From assembly GCF_001187865.1 (NCBI RefSeq), contig NZ_LGIT01000005.1, positions 18,593-82,592 on the forward strand: a DNA stretch of 64,000 bases, given 5' to 3'. The first letter of the stretch is position 1, and every line of letters begins with the position of its first letter. The stretch is from Klebsiella sp. RIT-PI-d (GTDB taxonomy: Bacteria > Pseudomonadota > Gammaproteobacteria > Enterobacterales > Enterobacteriaceae). Below, piece after piece: positions 9,181-18,747 of the stretch. The notes below the pieces were generated by a model that saw only the letters and a program-made list of their open reading frames with translations, made no database searches and had not been told where the DNA came from. Both the position numbers and the translations under genes were made by a program.

Positions 9181-10431
9181 ATGTCGCTGGCGAAGGCTTC
9201 AGTGTGGACTGCCGCGTCCACGCTGGTGAAAATCGGTACGGGTCTGCTGGTCGTCAAACTGCTGGCCGTCTCTTACGGCCCGGCAGGTGTGGGCCAGGCG
9301 GGTAACTTCCGCCAACTGGTAACGGTGCTTGGCGTACTCGCCGGGGCGGGGATCTTTAACGGCGTGACGAAATTTGTTGCGCAGGCCCATGACGATCCGG
9401 TGCAGCTGCGTAACGTTGTCGGCACATCGAGCGCAATGGTGCTGGGCTTCTCTACGCTGCTGGCGCTGGTATTTCTTCTGGCCGCGGCTCCCGTCAGTCA
9501 GGCGCTATTTGGCCATACCCATTACCAGGGCCTGGTACGCCTGGTCGCGCTGGTACAGATGGGCATTGCCTGGGCAAACCTGCTGCTGGCATTTATTAAG
9601 GGATTTCGTGACGCGGCCGGTAACGCGCTGGCGCTCATTGCCGGCAGTATTATTGGCGTTATCGCCTATTACGGCTGCTATCGATTTGGCGGCTACGAAG
9701 GTGCATTGCTGGGGCTGGCACTGGTGCCTGCGCTGGTGGCTATTCCGGCCGCGCTGGTATTGATCAAACGCGGCACCGTCCCGCTACGTTATCTCAAACC
9801 GCAGTGGGATTCATGGCTGGCGGGCCAGCTGGGTAAGTTTACCCTGATGGCGCTAATTACATCGGTTACGCTGCCGGTCGCCTATGTGGTGATGCGAAAC
9901 CTGCTGGCAGCGCATTACAGCTGGGATGACGTGGGTATCTGGCAGGGTGTAAGCAGTATTTCGGATGCATATCTGCAATTTATCACCGCGTCGTTCAGCG
10001 TTTATCTGCTGCCTACCCTCTCAAGGCTTACGACAAAGCAGGAGATAAGCCGGGAAATTGTTCGATCGCTAAAGTTTGTGCTGCCTGCGGTAGCGGTAGC
10101 GAGCTTAACCGTCTGGCTGCTGCGCGATTTTGCGATATGGCTACTGTTTTCAACAAAATTTGCGGCCATGCGCGATCTTTTTGCCTGGCAGCTGGTAGGC
10201 GATGTGCTGAAAGTGGGGGCCTACGTTTATGGCTATCTGGTGATTGCCAAAGCCTCGCTGCGATTCTATATACTGGCGGAAGTCAGCCAGTTTGTCCTGC
10301 TCATGGCATTTTCACACTGGTTAATCCCGGCGCATGGCGCACTGGGCGCGGCACAAGCCTACATGGCAACGTATATCGTTTATTTCACGCTGTGTAGCGG
10401 CGTATTTTTACTTTGGCGTAGACGGGCATGA
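9181..10431 (+). CDS. wzxE: ECA lipid III flippase WzxE
   Basis: MOP-superfamily polysaccharide flippase that moves undecaprenyl-PP-linked ECA trisaccharide (lipid III) across the inner membrane. It has 416 residues, with about twelve hydrophobic segments and short loops. The ATG at 9181 follows the wecE stop with a one-base gap. The C-terminus is basic (LLWRRRA), and its TGA overlaps the wecF ATG. Placement between the sugar-donor genes and the ManNAcA/Fuc4NAc transferase and polymerase genes is the standard enteric order. Confidence 0.96.
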   Translation: MSLAKASVWTAASTLVKIGTGLLVVKLLAVSYGPAGVGQAGNFRQLVTVLGVLAGAGIFNGVTKFVAQAHDDPVQLRNVVGTSSAMVLGFSTLLALVFLLAAAPVSQALFGHTHYQGLVRLVALVQMGIAWANLLLAFIKGFRDAAGNALALIAGSIIGVIAYYGCYRFGGYEGALLGLALVPALVAIPAALVLIKRGTVPLRYLKPQWDSWLAGQLGKFTLMALITSVTLPVAYVVMRNLLAAHYSWDDVGIWQGVSSISDAYLQFITASFSVYLLPTLSRLTTKQEISREIVRSLKFVLPAVAVASLTVWLLRDFAIWLLFSTKFAAMRDLFAWQLVGDVLKVGAYVYGYLVIAKASLRFYILAEVSQFVLLMAFSHWLIPAHGALGAAQAYMATYIVYFTLCSGVFLLWRRRA

Positions 10432-11507
10432 CAGCACTGATACACGTACTGGGATCGGATATCCCGCATCACAACCAAACCGTTCTGCGGTTCTTCAATG
10501 ATGAGCTTGCCGCCACTGGCGAACATGCGCGCGAATTTATGGTCGCGGGAAACATTGCGGACGCCGGAACGGCGTTCCCGGCGCTGACAGTGACCTGCTA
10601 TTCAGGCAAAAAGGCGCTGGCAGAAGCGGTAATTGCCAGAGCAAAAGGTGACCGGGCGCAGCGCTTCTTCTTTCACGGCCAGTTTAATACCGCCCTGTGG
10701 CTGGCGCTGCTGAGCGGCGGCATTAAGCCGCAGCAGGTGAGCTGGCACATCTGGGGTGCTGATCTCTATGAAGTCTCTGGCGGGCTGAAATTCCGTCTGT
10801 TTTACCCTCTTCGCCGACTGGCGCAGGGCCGGGTCGGCACTGTTTTCGCCACCCGTGGCGATCTGAGCGAGTTTGCGAAGCGTCACCCGGACGTGCGCGG
10901 TGAGCTGCTTTACTTTCCGACCCGTATGGAGCCGTCGCTGAATACAATGGCAGATGCCATACACCGTGAGGGCAAGCTAACCATCCTGATTGGCAATTCG
11001 GGAGACCGTAGCAACGACCATATTGCTGCGTTAAACGCGGTGCACCAGCAGTTTGGCGATACGGTAAATGCGATCGTGCCAATGGGCTACCCGCCCAATA
11101 ATCAGGCTTACATTGATGAGGTTCGCCAGGCCGGACGGGCGTTGTTCAGCGAGCAGAATTTGCAGATCCTCAGCGAGAAGCTGGAGTTTAATGACTATCT
11201 GGCGCTGCTAACGCGCTGCGATCTGGGCTATTTTATTTTTGCCCGTCAGCAGGGGATTGGCACATTATGCTTGCTCATCCAGGCCGGTGTACCCTGCGTT
11301 CTGAATCGGGAAAATCCGTTCTGGCAGGATATGACGGAAAACCATATACCCGTGCTGTTTACTACCGATACGCTCAATGAGGCAGTAGTACGTGAAGCTC
11401 AGCGCCAGCTTACCCGCGTAGATAAAAACAGCATTACCTTTTTCAGGCCAAACTATTTACAGCCGTGGCACCGCGCACTGCGGATCGCGGCAGGAGAGAA
11501 AGCATGA
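10428..11507 (+). CDS. wecF: TDP-Fuc4NAc:lipid II Fuc4NAc transferase
   Basis: Adds 4-acetamido-4,6-dideoxygalactose to lipid II, completing the ECA trisaccharide (lipid III). It belongs to glycosyltransferase family 56, is cytoplasmic and is probably membrane-associated. It has 359 residues, the E. coli length (also called RffT). Conserved stretches include [21 protein letters not shown], and the C-terminal donor-site region around [11 protein letters not shown]. It overlaps wzxE by four bases (ATGA) and wzyE by four bases. Confidence 0.95.
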   Translation: MTALIHVLGSDIPHHNQTVLRFFNDELAATGEHAREFMVAGNIADAGTAFPALTVTCYSGKKALAEAVIARAKGDRAQRFFFHGQFNTALWLALLSGGIKPQQVSWHIWGADLYEVSGGLKFRLFYPLRRLAQGRVGTVFATRGDLSEFAKRHPDVRGELLYFPTRMEPSLNTMADAIHREGKLTILIGNSGDRSNDHIAALNAVHQQFGDTVNAIVPMGYPPNNQAYIDEVRQAGRALFSEQNLQILSEKLEFNDYLALLTRCDLGYFIFARQQGIGTLCLLIQAGVPCVLNRENPFWQDMTENHIPVLFTTDTLNEAVVREAQRQLTRVDKNSITFFRPNYLQPWHRALRIAAGEKA

Positions 11508-12850
11508 GCCAGATGCAATTTTGCGGCCTGCTGATAGTCTGGTTGCTCTCGACGCTGTTTATTGCCACGCTGACGTACTTCGAGTTTCGTCGCGTGCGCT
11601 TTAACTTCAACGTCTTTTTCTCACTGCTGTTTCTGCTGACCTTTTTCTTTGGCTTTCCGCTGACCTGCATCCTGGTATTCCGTTTCGACGTTGGCGTGGC
11701 GCCGCCAGAAATTCTGCTTCAGGCATTGCTGGCTGCGGTTTGCTTCTATGCGGTCTACTACGTGACGTATAAAACGCGATTACGCGCTGCTGACAGCGTC
11801 ACGCCGCGCCGCCCGTTATTCACCATGAATCGGGTAGAGACGCATCTTACCTGGCTCCTGCTGATGGGTATTGCGTTGTTGAGCGTCGGCATCTTCTTTA
11901 TGCATAACGGGTTCCTGCTGTTCAGGCTGCATTCGTACAGTGAAATCTTCTCCAGCGAAGTGTCGGGCGTTGCCCTCAAACGCTTCTTCTACTTTTTCAT
12001 TCCGGCGATGCTGGTGCTCTATTTCCTGCGGCAAGACAAGCAGGCGTGGCTATTTTTCCTCGTCAGTACAATTGCCTTCGGCATGCTGACCTACATGATT
12101 GTCGGCGGTACACGCGCCAATATCATTATTGCCTTCGCCATTTTTCTGTTCATCGGCATTATTCGCGGCTGGATTTCGCTGTGGATGCTGGCGGCGGCTG
12201 GGGCGTTTGGTATCGTGGGTATGTTCTGGCTGGCGCTGCGCCGCTATGGGCTGAACGTTAGCGGTGATGAAGCATTTTATACTTTCCTGTATCTGACGCG
12301 GGACACCTTTTCGCCGTGGGAGAACCTGGCGCTGCTGCTGCAAAATTACGATAAGATCGAGTTTCAGGGACTGGCCCCGATCGTGCGTGATTTCTATGTA
12401 TTTATTCCCACCTGGCTATGGCCAGACCGTCCGGGAATTGTGCTAAATACGGCAAACTACTTTACCTGGGAAGTGCTCAATAACCACTCCGGGCTGGCGA
12501 TTTCACCCACGCTGATCGGCTCGCTGGTCGTTATGGGTGGAGCGTGGTTTATTCCGCTGGGTGCAGTAACAGTGGGGCTGATTATTAAGTGGTTTGACTG
12601 GCTGTACACCCTGGGCAATTGCGAGACAAACCGCTATAAAGCAGCGATCCTGCACAGTTTCTGCTTTGGCGCTATCTTCAATATGATTGTGCTGGCACGT
12701 GAGGGGCTGGATTCGTTTGTATCGCGGGTGGTCTTTTTCCTCGCGATTTTCGGTCTCTGCCTGCTGGCCGCTAAACTGTTGTACTGGCTATTCGAAAGCG
12801 CAGGTCTGATCCGCCGGCGTTTTCGCTCGCTGCCGCAACCTCAAGTCTGA
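11504..12850 (+). CDS. wzyE: ECA polymerase WzyE
   Basis: Multi-spanning inner-membrane polymerase that joins ECA trisaccharide units on the periplasmic face, working with WzzE and WzxE. From the ATG at 11504 it has 448 residues (E. coli about 450). That ATG overlaps the wecF stop as ATGA and follows a GGAGAG Shine-Dalgarno; the frame is open upstream into wecF, but that is not used. About eleven to twelve hydrophobic segments are visible, with the conserved stretch [15 protein letters not shown] near residue 200. It is rich in Phe and Trp, as is normal for the family. Confidence 0.95.
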   Translation: MSQMQFCGLLIVWLLSTLFIATLTYFEFRRVRFNFNVFFSLLFLLTFFFGFPLTCILVFRFDVGVAPPEILLQALLAAVCFYAVYYVTYKTRLRAADSVTPRRPLFTMNRVETHLTWLLLMGIALLSVGIFFMHNGFLLFRLHSYSEIFSSEVSGVALKRFFYFFIPAMLVLYFLRQDKQAWLFFLVSTIAFGMLTYMIVGGTRANIIIAFAIFLFIGIIRGWISLWMLAAAGAFGIVGMFWLALRRYGLNVSGDEAFYTFLYLTRDTFSPWENLALLLQNYDKIEFQGLAPIVRDFYVFIPTWLWPDRPGIVLNTANYFTWEVLNNHSGLAISPTLIGSLVVMGGAWFIPLGAVTVGLIIKWFDWLYTLGNCETNRYKAAILHSFCFGAIFNMIVLAREGLDSFVSRVVFFLAIFGLCLLAAKLLYWLFESAGLIRRRFRSLPQPQV

Positions 12851-12861
12851 TAAGGATACTC

Positions 12862-13602
12862 ATGACGAATATGACTGCTGCACCGTCTTACACTCTGCGC
12901 GGCCTGAAGCTGATAGGCTGGCGCGATATGCAACATGCGCTGGACTACCTCTATGCCGATGGTGCGCTACGCAAGGGAACGCTGGTCGCCATTAACGCGG
13001 AAAAAATGCTGGCAGTGGAAGACAACGCCGAAGTGCGCGGCCTGATTGAGGCGGCAGAGTTTAAGTATGCTGACGGGATCAGCGTAGTGCGCTCGGTGCG
13101 CAAAAAATATCCTGATGCGCAGGTATCACGCGTGGCGGGCGCAGACCTGTGGGAAGCGTTAATGGCACGCGCGGGTGCAGAAGGTACGCCGGTCTTTTTG
13201 CTGGGCGGGAAACCTGAGGTACTGGCGCAGACCGAAGCAAAGCTGCGTGCGCAGTGGAACGTGAATATTGTCGGCAGCCAGGACGGCTATTTCAAACCGG
13301 AACAAAAGCAGGCGCTGTTCGGGCGCATTCGCGACAGCGGGGCACAGATCGTCACCGTCGCGATGGGTTCGCCGAAGCAGGAGATCCTGATGCGCGATTG
13401 CCGTCTGATCCATCCTGATGCGCTGTATATGGGCGTGGGTGGCACGTATGATGTCTTCACCGGTCATGTAAAACGTGCGCCAAAGGTCTGGCAGAATCTG
13501 GGACTGGAGTGGCTGTACCGCTTATTGTCCCAGCCCAGCCGTATTAGCCGCCAGATCCGTCTGCTGCGCTATTTAGGCTGGCACTATACCGGCAAGATGT
13601 AA
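12862..13602 (+). CDS. wecG: UDP-ManNAcA:lipid I transferase
   Basis: Transfers ManNAcA to GlcNAc-PP-undecaprenol (lipid I to lipid II). Member of the WecG/TagA/CpsF family (GT26), 246 residues, as in E. coli. Family signatures are INAEKML near residue 45, the ADGISVV block near 70, GSPKQEI near 170, and [12 protein letters not shown] near 190. The C-terminal basic, amphipathic tail is the likely membrane-docking element. It ends the ECA operon; REP-like and hairpin sequences follow. Confidence 0.96.
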   Translation: MTNMTAAPSYTLRGLKLIGWRDMQHALDYLYADGALRKGTLVAINAEKMLAVEDNAEVRGLIEAAEFKYADGISVVRSVRKKYPDAQVSRVAGADLWEALMARAGAEGTPVFLLGGKPEVLAQTEAKLRAQWNVNIVGSQDGYFKPEQKQALFGRIRDSGAQIVTVAMGSPKQEILMRDCRLIHPDALYMGVGGTYDVFTGHVKRAPKVWQNLGLEWLYRLLSQPSRISRQIRLLRYLGWHYTGKM

Positions 13603-13616
13603 CGCGGCTTCACCCC

Positions 13617-13642
13617 GCCGGATAGCGCGCCGCGTATCCGGC
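13617..13642. repeat. REP-like palindrome after the ECA operon
   Basis: Arms GCCGGATA (13617-13624) and TATCCGGC (13635-13642) around a GC-rich centre. This resembles the enteric REP (PU) consensus. A single copy lies 15 bases after wecG. A REP of this kind can stabilise the 3' end of the operon mRNA. Confidence 0.5.
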
Positions 13643-13653
13643 CTCTTTCAATG

Positions 13654-13679
13654 GGCGTCGGCATTATTCAACCGACGCC
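13654..13679. terminator. Stem-loop after wecG, possible operon terminator
   Basis: Perfect arms GGCGTCGG (13654-13661) and CCGACGCC (13672-13679) with a 10-base loop. No T-run follows (GTAGTAATC), so intrinsic termination would be weak; Rho-dependent termination or mRNA end protection are alternatives. It is the only strong hairpin between wecG and yifK apart from the REP-like element. Confidence 0.45.
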
Positions 13680-13855
13680 GTAGTAATCTCCCCATTCTGG
13701 CTGTTTAGTGTTCAATTCACTCACTTCTTTTCATCCTTTGTTTGCCATTTTGCAAAAATTGTTAAACCATTCGTGCGCGTTTATGCGCAATAAGAATGAT
13801 TTTCACTCATAACAAGAACCGGCACTGCCCGGAAATTTGCAAGCACAGAGGATTT

Positions 13856-15238
13856 ATGTCTGAGAAACAACCGGCGCTTCAGCGAGGACTTGAAGCCCGT
13901 CACATCGAACTTATCGCTCTTGGGGGCACCATCGGCGTGGGCCTGTTTATGGGGGCCGCCAGCACCCTGAAATGGGCCGGACCGTCGGTTCTGCTGGCGT
14001 ATATCATTGCCGGCCTGTTCGTCTTCTTTATCATGCGCTCAATGGGCGAGATGCTTTTCCTTGAGCCGGTAGCCGGTTCATTCGCGGTCTATGCCCATCG
14101 CTATATGAGCCCGTTTTTTGGCTATCTCACCGCATGGTCATACTGGTTTATGTGGATGGCCGTCGGCATCTCGGAAATTACTGCGATAGGGGTTTATGTC
14201 CAGTTCTGGTTCCCGGAGATGGCGCAGTGGATACCGGCGCTGATTGCCGTCGCGCTGGTGGCAATGGCAAACCTCGCGGCCGTGCGTTTATACGGTGAAA
14301 TAGAGTTCTGGTTTGCGATGATCAAAGTCACCACGATCATTGTGATGATTGTCGTGGGTCTGGGCGTCATCTTCTTTGGTTTTGGTAACGGCGGCCAGAG
14401 CATCGGCTTTGGTAATCTGACTGAGCACGGCGGCTTCTTTGCTGGCGGCTGGAAAGGCTTCCTGACGGCGCTGTGTATTGTTGTGGCATCCTACCAGGGC
14501 GTCGAGCTCATTGGTATTACTGCGGGTGAGGCGAAAAATCCGCAGGTCACCCTGCGTAGTGCGGTTGGTAAAGTGTTATGGCGCATCCTGATTTTCTACG
14601 TTGGCGCAATTTTCGTTATCGTCACCATTTTCCCATGGAATCAAATTGGTTCGAACGGTAGCCCGTTCGTGCTGACCTTTGCGAAAATTGGAATTACGGC
14701 GGCAGCGGGGATCATTAACTTCGTGGTGCTGACCGCGGCGCTTTCTGGCTGTAATAGCGGAATGTACAGCTGCGGACGGATGCTCTACGCGCTGGCAAAT
14801 AATCGTCAGTTGCCTGCCGCGATGGGGAAAGTCTCGCGCAGCGGCGTGCCGGTCGCGGGCGTGGCCGTCTCAATCGCGATTTTGCTGATTGGCTCGTGCC
14901 TCAATTATATTATTCCGAATCCGCAGCGGGTGTTTGTGTATGTCTACAGCGCCAGCGTGTTACCGGGGATGGTACCGTGGTTTGTGATCCTAATAAGCCA
15001 GCTGCGTTTTCGGCGTGCGCACAAAGAAGCGATTGCCAGCCATCCGTTCCGCTCAATCCTGTTCCCGTGGGCTAACTATTTAACGATGGCTTTCCTGATT
15101 TGTGTGCTTATTGGCATGGGCTTTAACGAAGACACGCGAATGTCGCTATTGGTCGGCATTCTGTTTATGGCCGCCGTTACGCTTATTTATAAGGTATTTG
15201 GTCTTAATCACGTTAGTTCTGCCCGAAAAGTGAAGTAA
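13856..15238 (+). CDS. yifK: Amino-acid permease YifK (APC family)
   Basis: Inner-membrane amino-acid:proton symporter of the APC superfamily. E. coli and Salmonella YifK are linked to threonine/serine uptake and to Lrp and GcvB control; that is family knowledge, not visible here. From the ATG at 13856 it has 460 residues with twelve hydrophobic segments. The signature [19 protein letters not shown] near the N-terminus is diagnostic. I chose 13856 because AGAGGA lies just upstream and the result matches family length. The ATG at 13796 would add 20 unmatched residues. Confidence 0.94.
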   Translation: MSEKQPALQRGLEARHIELIALGGTIGVGLFMGAASTLKWAGPSVLLAYIIAGLFVFFIMRSMGEMLFLEPVAGSFAVYAHRYMSPFFGYLTAWSYWFMWMAVGISEITAIGVYVQFWFPEMAQWIPALIAVALVAMANLAAVRLYGEIEFWFAMIKVTTIIVMIVVGLGVIFFGFGNGGQSIGFGNLTEHGGFFAGGWKGFLTALCIVVASYQGVELIGITAGEAKNPQVTLRSAVGKVLWRILIFYVGAIFVIVTIFPWNQIGSNGSPFVLTFAKIGITAAAGIINFVVLTAALSGCNSGMYSCGRMLYALANNRQLPAAMGKVSRSGVPVAGVAVSIAILLIGSCLNYIIPNPQRVFVYVYSASVLPGMVPWFVILISQLRFRRAHKEAIASHPFRSILFPWANYLTMAFLICVLIGMGFNEDTRMSLLVGILFMAAVTLIYKVFGLNHVSSARKVK

Positions 15239-15246
15239 TAAGCAAC

Positions 15247-15279
15247 AAAATGCGCAAAATATAGTCGGTCGCGCATTTT
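15247..15279 (+). terminator. Stem-loop after yifK
   Basis: Arms AAAATGCGC (15247-15255) and GCGCATTTT (15271-15279), with a T-rich 3' arm acting as the U-tract. It lies eight bases after the yifK stop and just ahead of the tRNA promoter. Confidence 0.65.
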
Positions 15280-15294
15280 ATTTAAAAAAGGGGC

Positions 15295-15323
15295 TAGACA
15301 GGGGGTGGGTAAGTCCGTAATAT
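15295..15323 (+). promoter_or_regulatory. Promoter of the tRNA operon
   Basis: -35 TAGACA (15295-15300) and -10 TAATAT (15318-15323) with exactly 17 bases between them, followed by a C-rich start region (CCAGCCCC). A GC-rich discriminator of this kind is typical of stable-RNA promoters under stringent control. The first tRNA begins 21 bases after the -10. Confidence 0.75.
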
Positions 15324-15344
15324 CCAGCCCCGCAACGGCGCTAA

Positions 15345-15421
<77 letters not shown>

Positions 15422-15474
15422 ATAACCCGGTGCTTGAGCTGCGGTGGTTTCAATACCGCGTAAAAGATTACAGT

Positions 15475-15551
15475 GGTGGCTGTAGCTCAGTTGGTAGAGT
15501 CCTGGATTGTGATTCCAGTTGTCGTGGGTTCGAGCCCCATCAGCCACCCCA
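15475..15551 (+). tRNA. hisR: tRNA-His (GTG)
   Basis: 77 bases with CCA. It carries the extra G at -1 that is typical of tRNA-His (GGTGGCT pairing with AGCCACC plus C73), and anticodon GTG in TTGTGAT. It is 53 bases downstream of the Arg tRNA in the same operon. Confidence 0.97.
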
Positions 15552-15593
15552 TTAGATTTAAAAGTTTTATACAGTTTAAGAGTTTTGTGGAAT

Positions 15594-15679
15594 GCGAAGG
15601 TGGCGGAATTGGTAGACGCGCTAGCTTCAGGTGTTAGTGTCCTTAGGATGTGGGGGTTCGAGTCCCCCCCCTCGCACCA
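15594..15679 (+). tRNA. leuT: tRNA-Leu (CAG)
   Basis: 86 bases with CCA. Class II tRNA with a long variable arm (around GTGTCCTTAGGATG), anticodon CAG in CTTCAGG, and T-loop GGTTCGAGTCC. The A-C mismatch in the acceptor stem is also present in E. coli leuT. The E. coli gene is, as I recall, 87 bases; the one-base difference is in the variable arm. Confidence 0.95.
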
Positions 15680-15717
15680 CTACTTAAATTGAACTAAAAA
15701 GTCAAAAAGCAGTATTT

Positions 15718-15794
15718 CGGCGAGTAGCGCAGCTTGGTAGCGCAACTGGTTTGGGACCAGTGGGTCGGAGGTTCGAATCCTCTCTCGCCGACCA
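15718..15794 (+). tRNA. proM: tRNA-Pro (TGG)
   Basis: 77 bases with CCA. Acceptor CGGCGAG/CTCGCCG, anticodon TGG in TTTGGGA, and T-loop GGTTCGAATCC. It is last in the operon, and an intrinsic terminator begins nine bases later. Confidence 0.97.
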
Positions 15795-15802
15795 ATTTTG
15801 AA

Positions 15803-15824
15803 CCCCGCTTCGGCGGGGTTTTTT
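15803..15824 (+). terminator. Terminator of the tRNA operon
   Basis: Stem CCCCGC / GCGGGG with a TTCG tetraloop (15803-15818), followed by six Ts. A strong intrinsic terminator. Confidence 0.95.
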
Positions 15825-16088
15825 GTTTTCTGAGATCTTTCCTCCGTAATAAATGCCGCATCGGCATCCTGCCGCAACGATCATTCACATTAGATCCATA
15901 AACAGCAAACAACGAATAGCACTCACCTGCTGAGCGGTGAGCCTGCGTGGCTGTTAACGATAGTGGCGCGAGTGAGGGAAGGATGAGGCCGGGAGTGTGC
16001 TCAAGTTATTTAGCAGACTGGTGTAACAGGGTTTCAGGCCAGTACGCCATGGCGTGAATGCAGAATACTCCGGATTTGCTGACGCAGG
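15825..16088. other. Gene-free stretch between the tRNA operon and glmZ
   Basis: I see no credible coding frame, repeat or RNA here, only a short imperfect inverted repeat (CTCACC...GGTGAG near 15922-15941). In E. coli K-12 I recall aslB and aslA lying in this interval; they are absent here. Confidence 0.5.
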
Positions 16089-16118
16089 ATGACAGATTAC
16101 TGCGCCTTGTGCGATAAT
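16089..16118 (+). promoter_or_regulatory. Putative sigma70 promoter of glmZ
   Basis: -35 ATGACA (16089-16094) and -10 GATAAT (16113-16118), 18 bases apart, seven bases ahead of the expected GlmZ 5' end. I do not see a clear sigma54 -24/-12 pair (GG-N10-GC) or GlrR-type TGTC...GACA sites, which some enterics use at glmZ. Confidence 0.6.
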
Positions 16119-16125
16119 TCCGAAC

Positions 16126-16334
16126 GTAGATGCTCATTCCATCTCTTATGCTCGCCTCAGGGCCTCATAAACCAGGAATGATGCAGAGCCACTTATGGTG
16201 CTTATCGTCCACCTGCCAGATGTCGCTTCGGCCTCATCAAACATCATGGACATAACGTTGAGTGAAGCACCCATTTATGTTGTCAAACAGACCTGTTTTA
16301 ACGCCTGCTCTGAACTCAGAGCAGGCGTTTTTTT
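16126..16334 (+). ncRNA. glmZ: Small RNA GlmZ
   Basis: Hfq-dependent trans-acting sRNA of about 209 bases that activates glmS translation and is cleaved by RNase E with RapZ. I recognise the conserved 5' end GTAGATGCTCATTCC, the central GTGCTTATCGTCCAC and CATGGACA blocks, and the seed region CAGACCTGTTTTA that pairs with the glmS leader. The 3' terminator has arms ACGCCTGCTCTGA (16301-16313) and TCAGAGCAGGCGT (16316-16328), ending in a T-run. Location upstream of hemY is the same as in E. coli. Short reading frames in this stretch are not genes. Confidence 0.93.
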
Positions 16335-16354
16335 ATGGCCGGAGGCGGGAGAAA

Positions 16355-17551
16355 TTACGGCTGTTTATTGTTTTGCAGGGTGAGCAGCAGCCCGTCACGC
16401 CGCATTTCCGCTGCTTCTTCAGGTTTGCGCTGGCGATCGAGCGTATCGGCAAGCCACGCATAGTCAAAAGCATCAGGACGTTGTTTTAACGCAGCGCGAA
16501 AAGCGAGGCTCGCTTCCTGCCACTCGCCGTGCTTCATCAATGATTGACCGAGGGTGCTCCACAGCAAAGGCCGGTCGCCTGCGGTTTTAATCTGCTGTCG
16601 GAGGATTTTTTCTATTTGTTCCGGATTATTGGTCTTCAGACGTGGGATCAACAGGGTCAGGCGATCGTCGTACTGACGTTTTAGTCCGTCGATGATGATC
16701 TGCTGAGCAGTATCATGATCGTTACACTCGATTAAGTGATCGGCCATGGCAACCTGGAGTGCCGTTTGCCGACGCGTCTTACGGCTTTGATTTTTCCACC
16801 ATGCTTTCAGCCCTTCGCTACCCTGATCGGCACGCGCCTGATCCATCAGGCCAATCCACGCCTGTTGTTCCAGCAGGGCACGATGTTCATCATCACCCAC
16901 GTCGGCTTTCGCCATTGACGGAATAATTTCCAGCAGGGAACCCCATGCGCCGGTACGGGTATAGGCTTGCTCGGCCAGGCGCAGCACTTCCGGATGACGC
17001 GGCGCCACTTCCAGCAGACGATCAACATCGTGGCGCGCAGCATGATTTTCATTACGCGCCAGATGCAGGCGGGTACGGGTGATATCCACCGGGATCACGT
17101 CGTTGCCAGCCAGTTCGGCAGCACGTTCCAGATGCTGATTTGCGCGCGCTTCATCACCGCGCTGCTGAGCCGCTTCTGCTGCCAGCAAATAGTTCACTAC
17201 CGGCTGTTCAGCATGGTCGGCATTTTTCGACATCAGCTTCTCAACCTGCTGATAATCACCTTCTGCCAGTTTTAACAGCGCCTGCTCGGTTTGTTTGCGC
17301 GCCCGACGGCGTTTACGACCGGTAAACCAGCCGCGCGTATGCGCGCCAGTGCGCATAATACGGCGCAGCAGCCACTCTACGACGAACAACACCACCATCG
17401 CGAGGATCAGGATAATGACCAGCCCCGTTACGCTGGTTTCAATGTTGTAGTTATCAGTCTGGATAAGGACATATCCCTGATGCCCGGCAACGACAGGGCC
17501 AAGCACAATTCCCGCCAACAGCAATGCAAAAAGTAAGAGTACCTTGATCAT
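16355..17551 (-). CDS. hemY: HemY, heme-operon membrane protein with TPR repeats
   Basis: Last gene of the hemCDXY operon; 398 residues, as in E. coli. It has two N-terminal membrane segments (about 1-22 and 40-62), a basic stretch (GRKRRRARKQ), then a cytoplasmic helical TPR domain. It is reported to influence heme synthesis, but its exact role is unsettled. It is not the oxygen-dependent protoporphyrinogen oxidase also called HemY in Bacillus. Its ATG lies two bases after the hemX stop. Confidence 0.93.
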   Translation of the reverse strand: MIKVLLLFALLLAGIVLGPVVAGHQGYVLIQTDNYNIETSVTGLVIILILAMVVLFVVEWLLRRIMRTGAHTRGWFTGRKRRRARKQTEQALLKLAEGDYQQVEKLMSKNADHAEQPVVNYLLAAEAAQQRGDEARANQHLERAAELAGNDVIPVDITRTRLHLARNENHAARHDVDRLLEVAPRHPEVLRLAEQAYTRTGAWGSLLEIIPSMAKADVGDDEHRALLEQQAWIGLMDQARADQGSEGLKAWWKNQSRKTRRQTALQVAMADHLIECNDHDTAQQIIIDGLKRQYDDRLTLLIPRLKTNNPEQIEKILRQQIKTAGDRPLLWSTLGQSLMKHGEWQEASLAFRAALKQRPDAFDYAWLADTLDRQRKPEEAAEMRRDGLLLTLQNNKQP

Positions 17552-17553
17552 GA

Positions 17554-18726
17554 TTACTCTCCTTGTGGCGCAGCGGCAGGCGGTGTTTCAGCAGCCGGTG
17601 CAGGCGCTGATGCATCGGCAGCAGGCTGTGCCAGCAGGTTACGGACGCGCGTTTGCATCAGCTTTTCGAGGATCGGCTGGCTTTGCAGCGTATCCGGTAT
17701 GTCCATAGTGATGTTTTGCTGACTGAGCTGTTCTACCTGTTCCAGAAACGCTTTAGTGGCGGCATCATCCGTATCATAATAGGCGCGAACCCAGGTAGAA
17801 ACGTTATCCAGCGCTTGCTTATACACTTCATCCTGATGACGCGGAACGGCTTGTGTCGCTACCAGCAGCTGTGAACGCAGGTTTTCACGCAGGTAGACAT
17901 CCTGGTTTGGCGCAAGCAGGGGAACAGCGGTTTCATCGCGGCGGCGGACAGTAATAAAGCTATCCATAAAGCTCTGCCAGCTTTTTTTCAGATTAACGCG
18001 CCATTCGCCGAGGGAGCTGGACAACTCACTGCTGTCGGAATCCATCGGGGTGCCATCGTCGTTGCTGTCTGCCAGACGCAAGTTATCAATCTGGTTCGCC
18101 AGCTGGTTAAGTTTGAGAATAATACCGTCGTAGTCCACCTGCGAAACCGCAGAAAGACTGGCGATGTCTTCGGTAATTGCCCGGCGAGCGGTAATCAGGC
18201 TCGGATCGTTCATATCTGCGAGACTGGCATCAGCACTTTTCAATAATGCGGCTGCTGTCATAACATCCTGATCGCTCCAGAGCTTACGCCCGGCCAGTTT
18301 GACCAGAAAATCGGACTGCGCCAGCAGCCAGGTTTTGGCATCGGTACCGGAAATGGTGGCCACTTTTTGCTGAACGTCATCAAGCTGCTTTGCCAGCTCG
18401 CTTTGCTGATTGTTCGCCTCAGCGAGCTGGGCCGCCTGCTGTTTAATAACGCTTTCCAGCTCGGCTTTTTGTGACGTCTGCGTTTTTTGCAGGGCAGCAA
18501 TTTGGTCTACCAGCGTATCGCTGTTTGCTGTTTGCTTAGACGCTTGCTGCTTTCCCCAGCTGTATAAACCGACGCCGGATGCCAGCGCAATAGCAATCGC
18601 AACCACACTCAGCACGAGTGCGGTATTCGTTTTGCGTTTCTTCTCAGTTTTCTGTGGCTGTGGCACGGTGTCCACGGCCTCCCTGGTTTCTTCAACCACG
18701 TCAGAGGAGTGTTGTTGTTCCGTCAT
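17554..18726 (-). CDS. hemX: HemX, heme-operon protein
   Basis: 390 residues (E. coli about 393). It has a polar, Gln/Thr-rich cytoplasmic N-terminus, one membrane segment near residues 37-57, a coiled coil ([17 protein letters not shown] and following), then a mostly helical periplasmic domain and a Pro/Ala-rich tail. It is often annotated as uroporphyrinogen III C-methyltransferase, but I see no SAM-dependent methyltransferase motifs, so that name is doubtful. It is 21 bases after hemD and two before hemY, clearly in one operon. Confidence 0.93.
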   Translation of the reverse strand: MTEQQHSSDVVEETREAVDTVPQPQKTEKKRKTNTALVLSVVAIAIALASGVGLYSWGKQQASKQTANSDTLVDQIAALQKTQTSQKAELESVIKQQAAQLAEANNQQSELAKQLDDVQQKVATISGTDAKTWLLAQSDFLVKLAGRKLWSDQDVMTAAALLKSADASLADMNDPSLITARRAITEDIASLSAVSQVDYDGIILKLNQLANQIDNLRLADSNDDGTPMDSDSSELSSSLGEWRVNLKKSWQSFMDSFITVRRRDETAVPLLAPNQDVYLRENLRSQLLVATQAVPRHQDEVYKQALDNVSTWVRAYYDTDDAATKAFLEQVEQLSQQNITMDIPDTLQSQPILEKLMQTRVRNLLAQPAADASAPAPAAETPPAAAPQGE

Positions 18727-18747
18727 TATGGCTTCCCATTATGAGAT

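Noticed and set aside
16195..16489. Short plus-strand frames near hemY
   Set aside because: They lie inside the GlmZ sRNA and its terminator and then run antisense into hemY.
17554..18726. HemX as an active uroporphyrinogen methyltransferase
   Set aside because: It lacks SAM-binding methyltransferase motifs and is mostly a membrane-anchored coiled-coil protein; the common name is inherited from old annotation.
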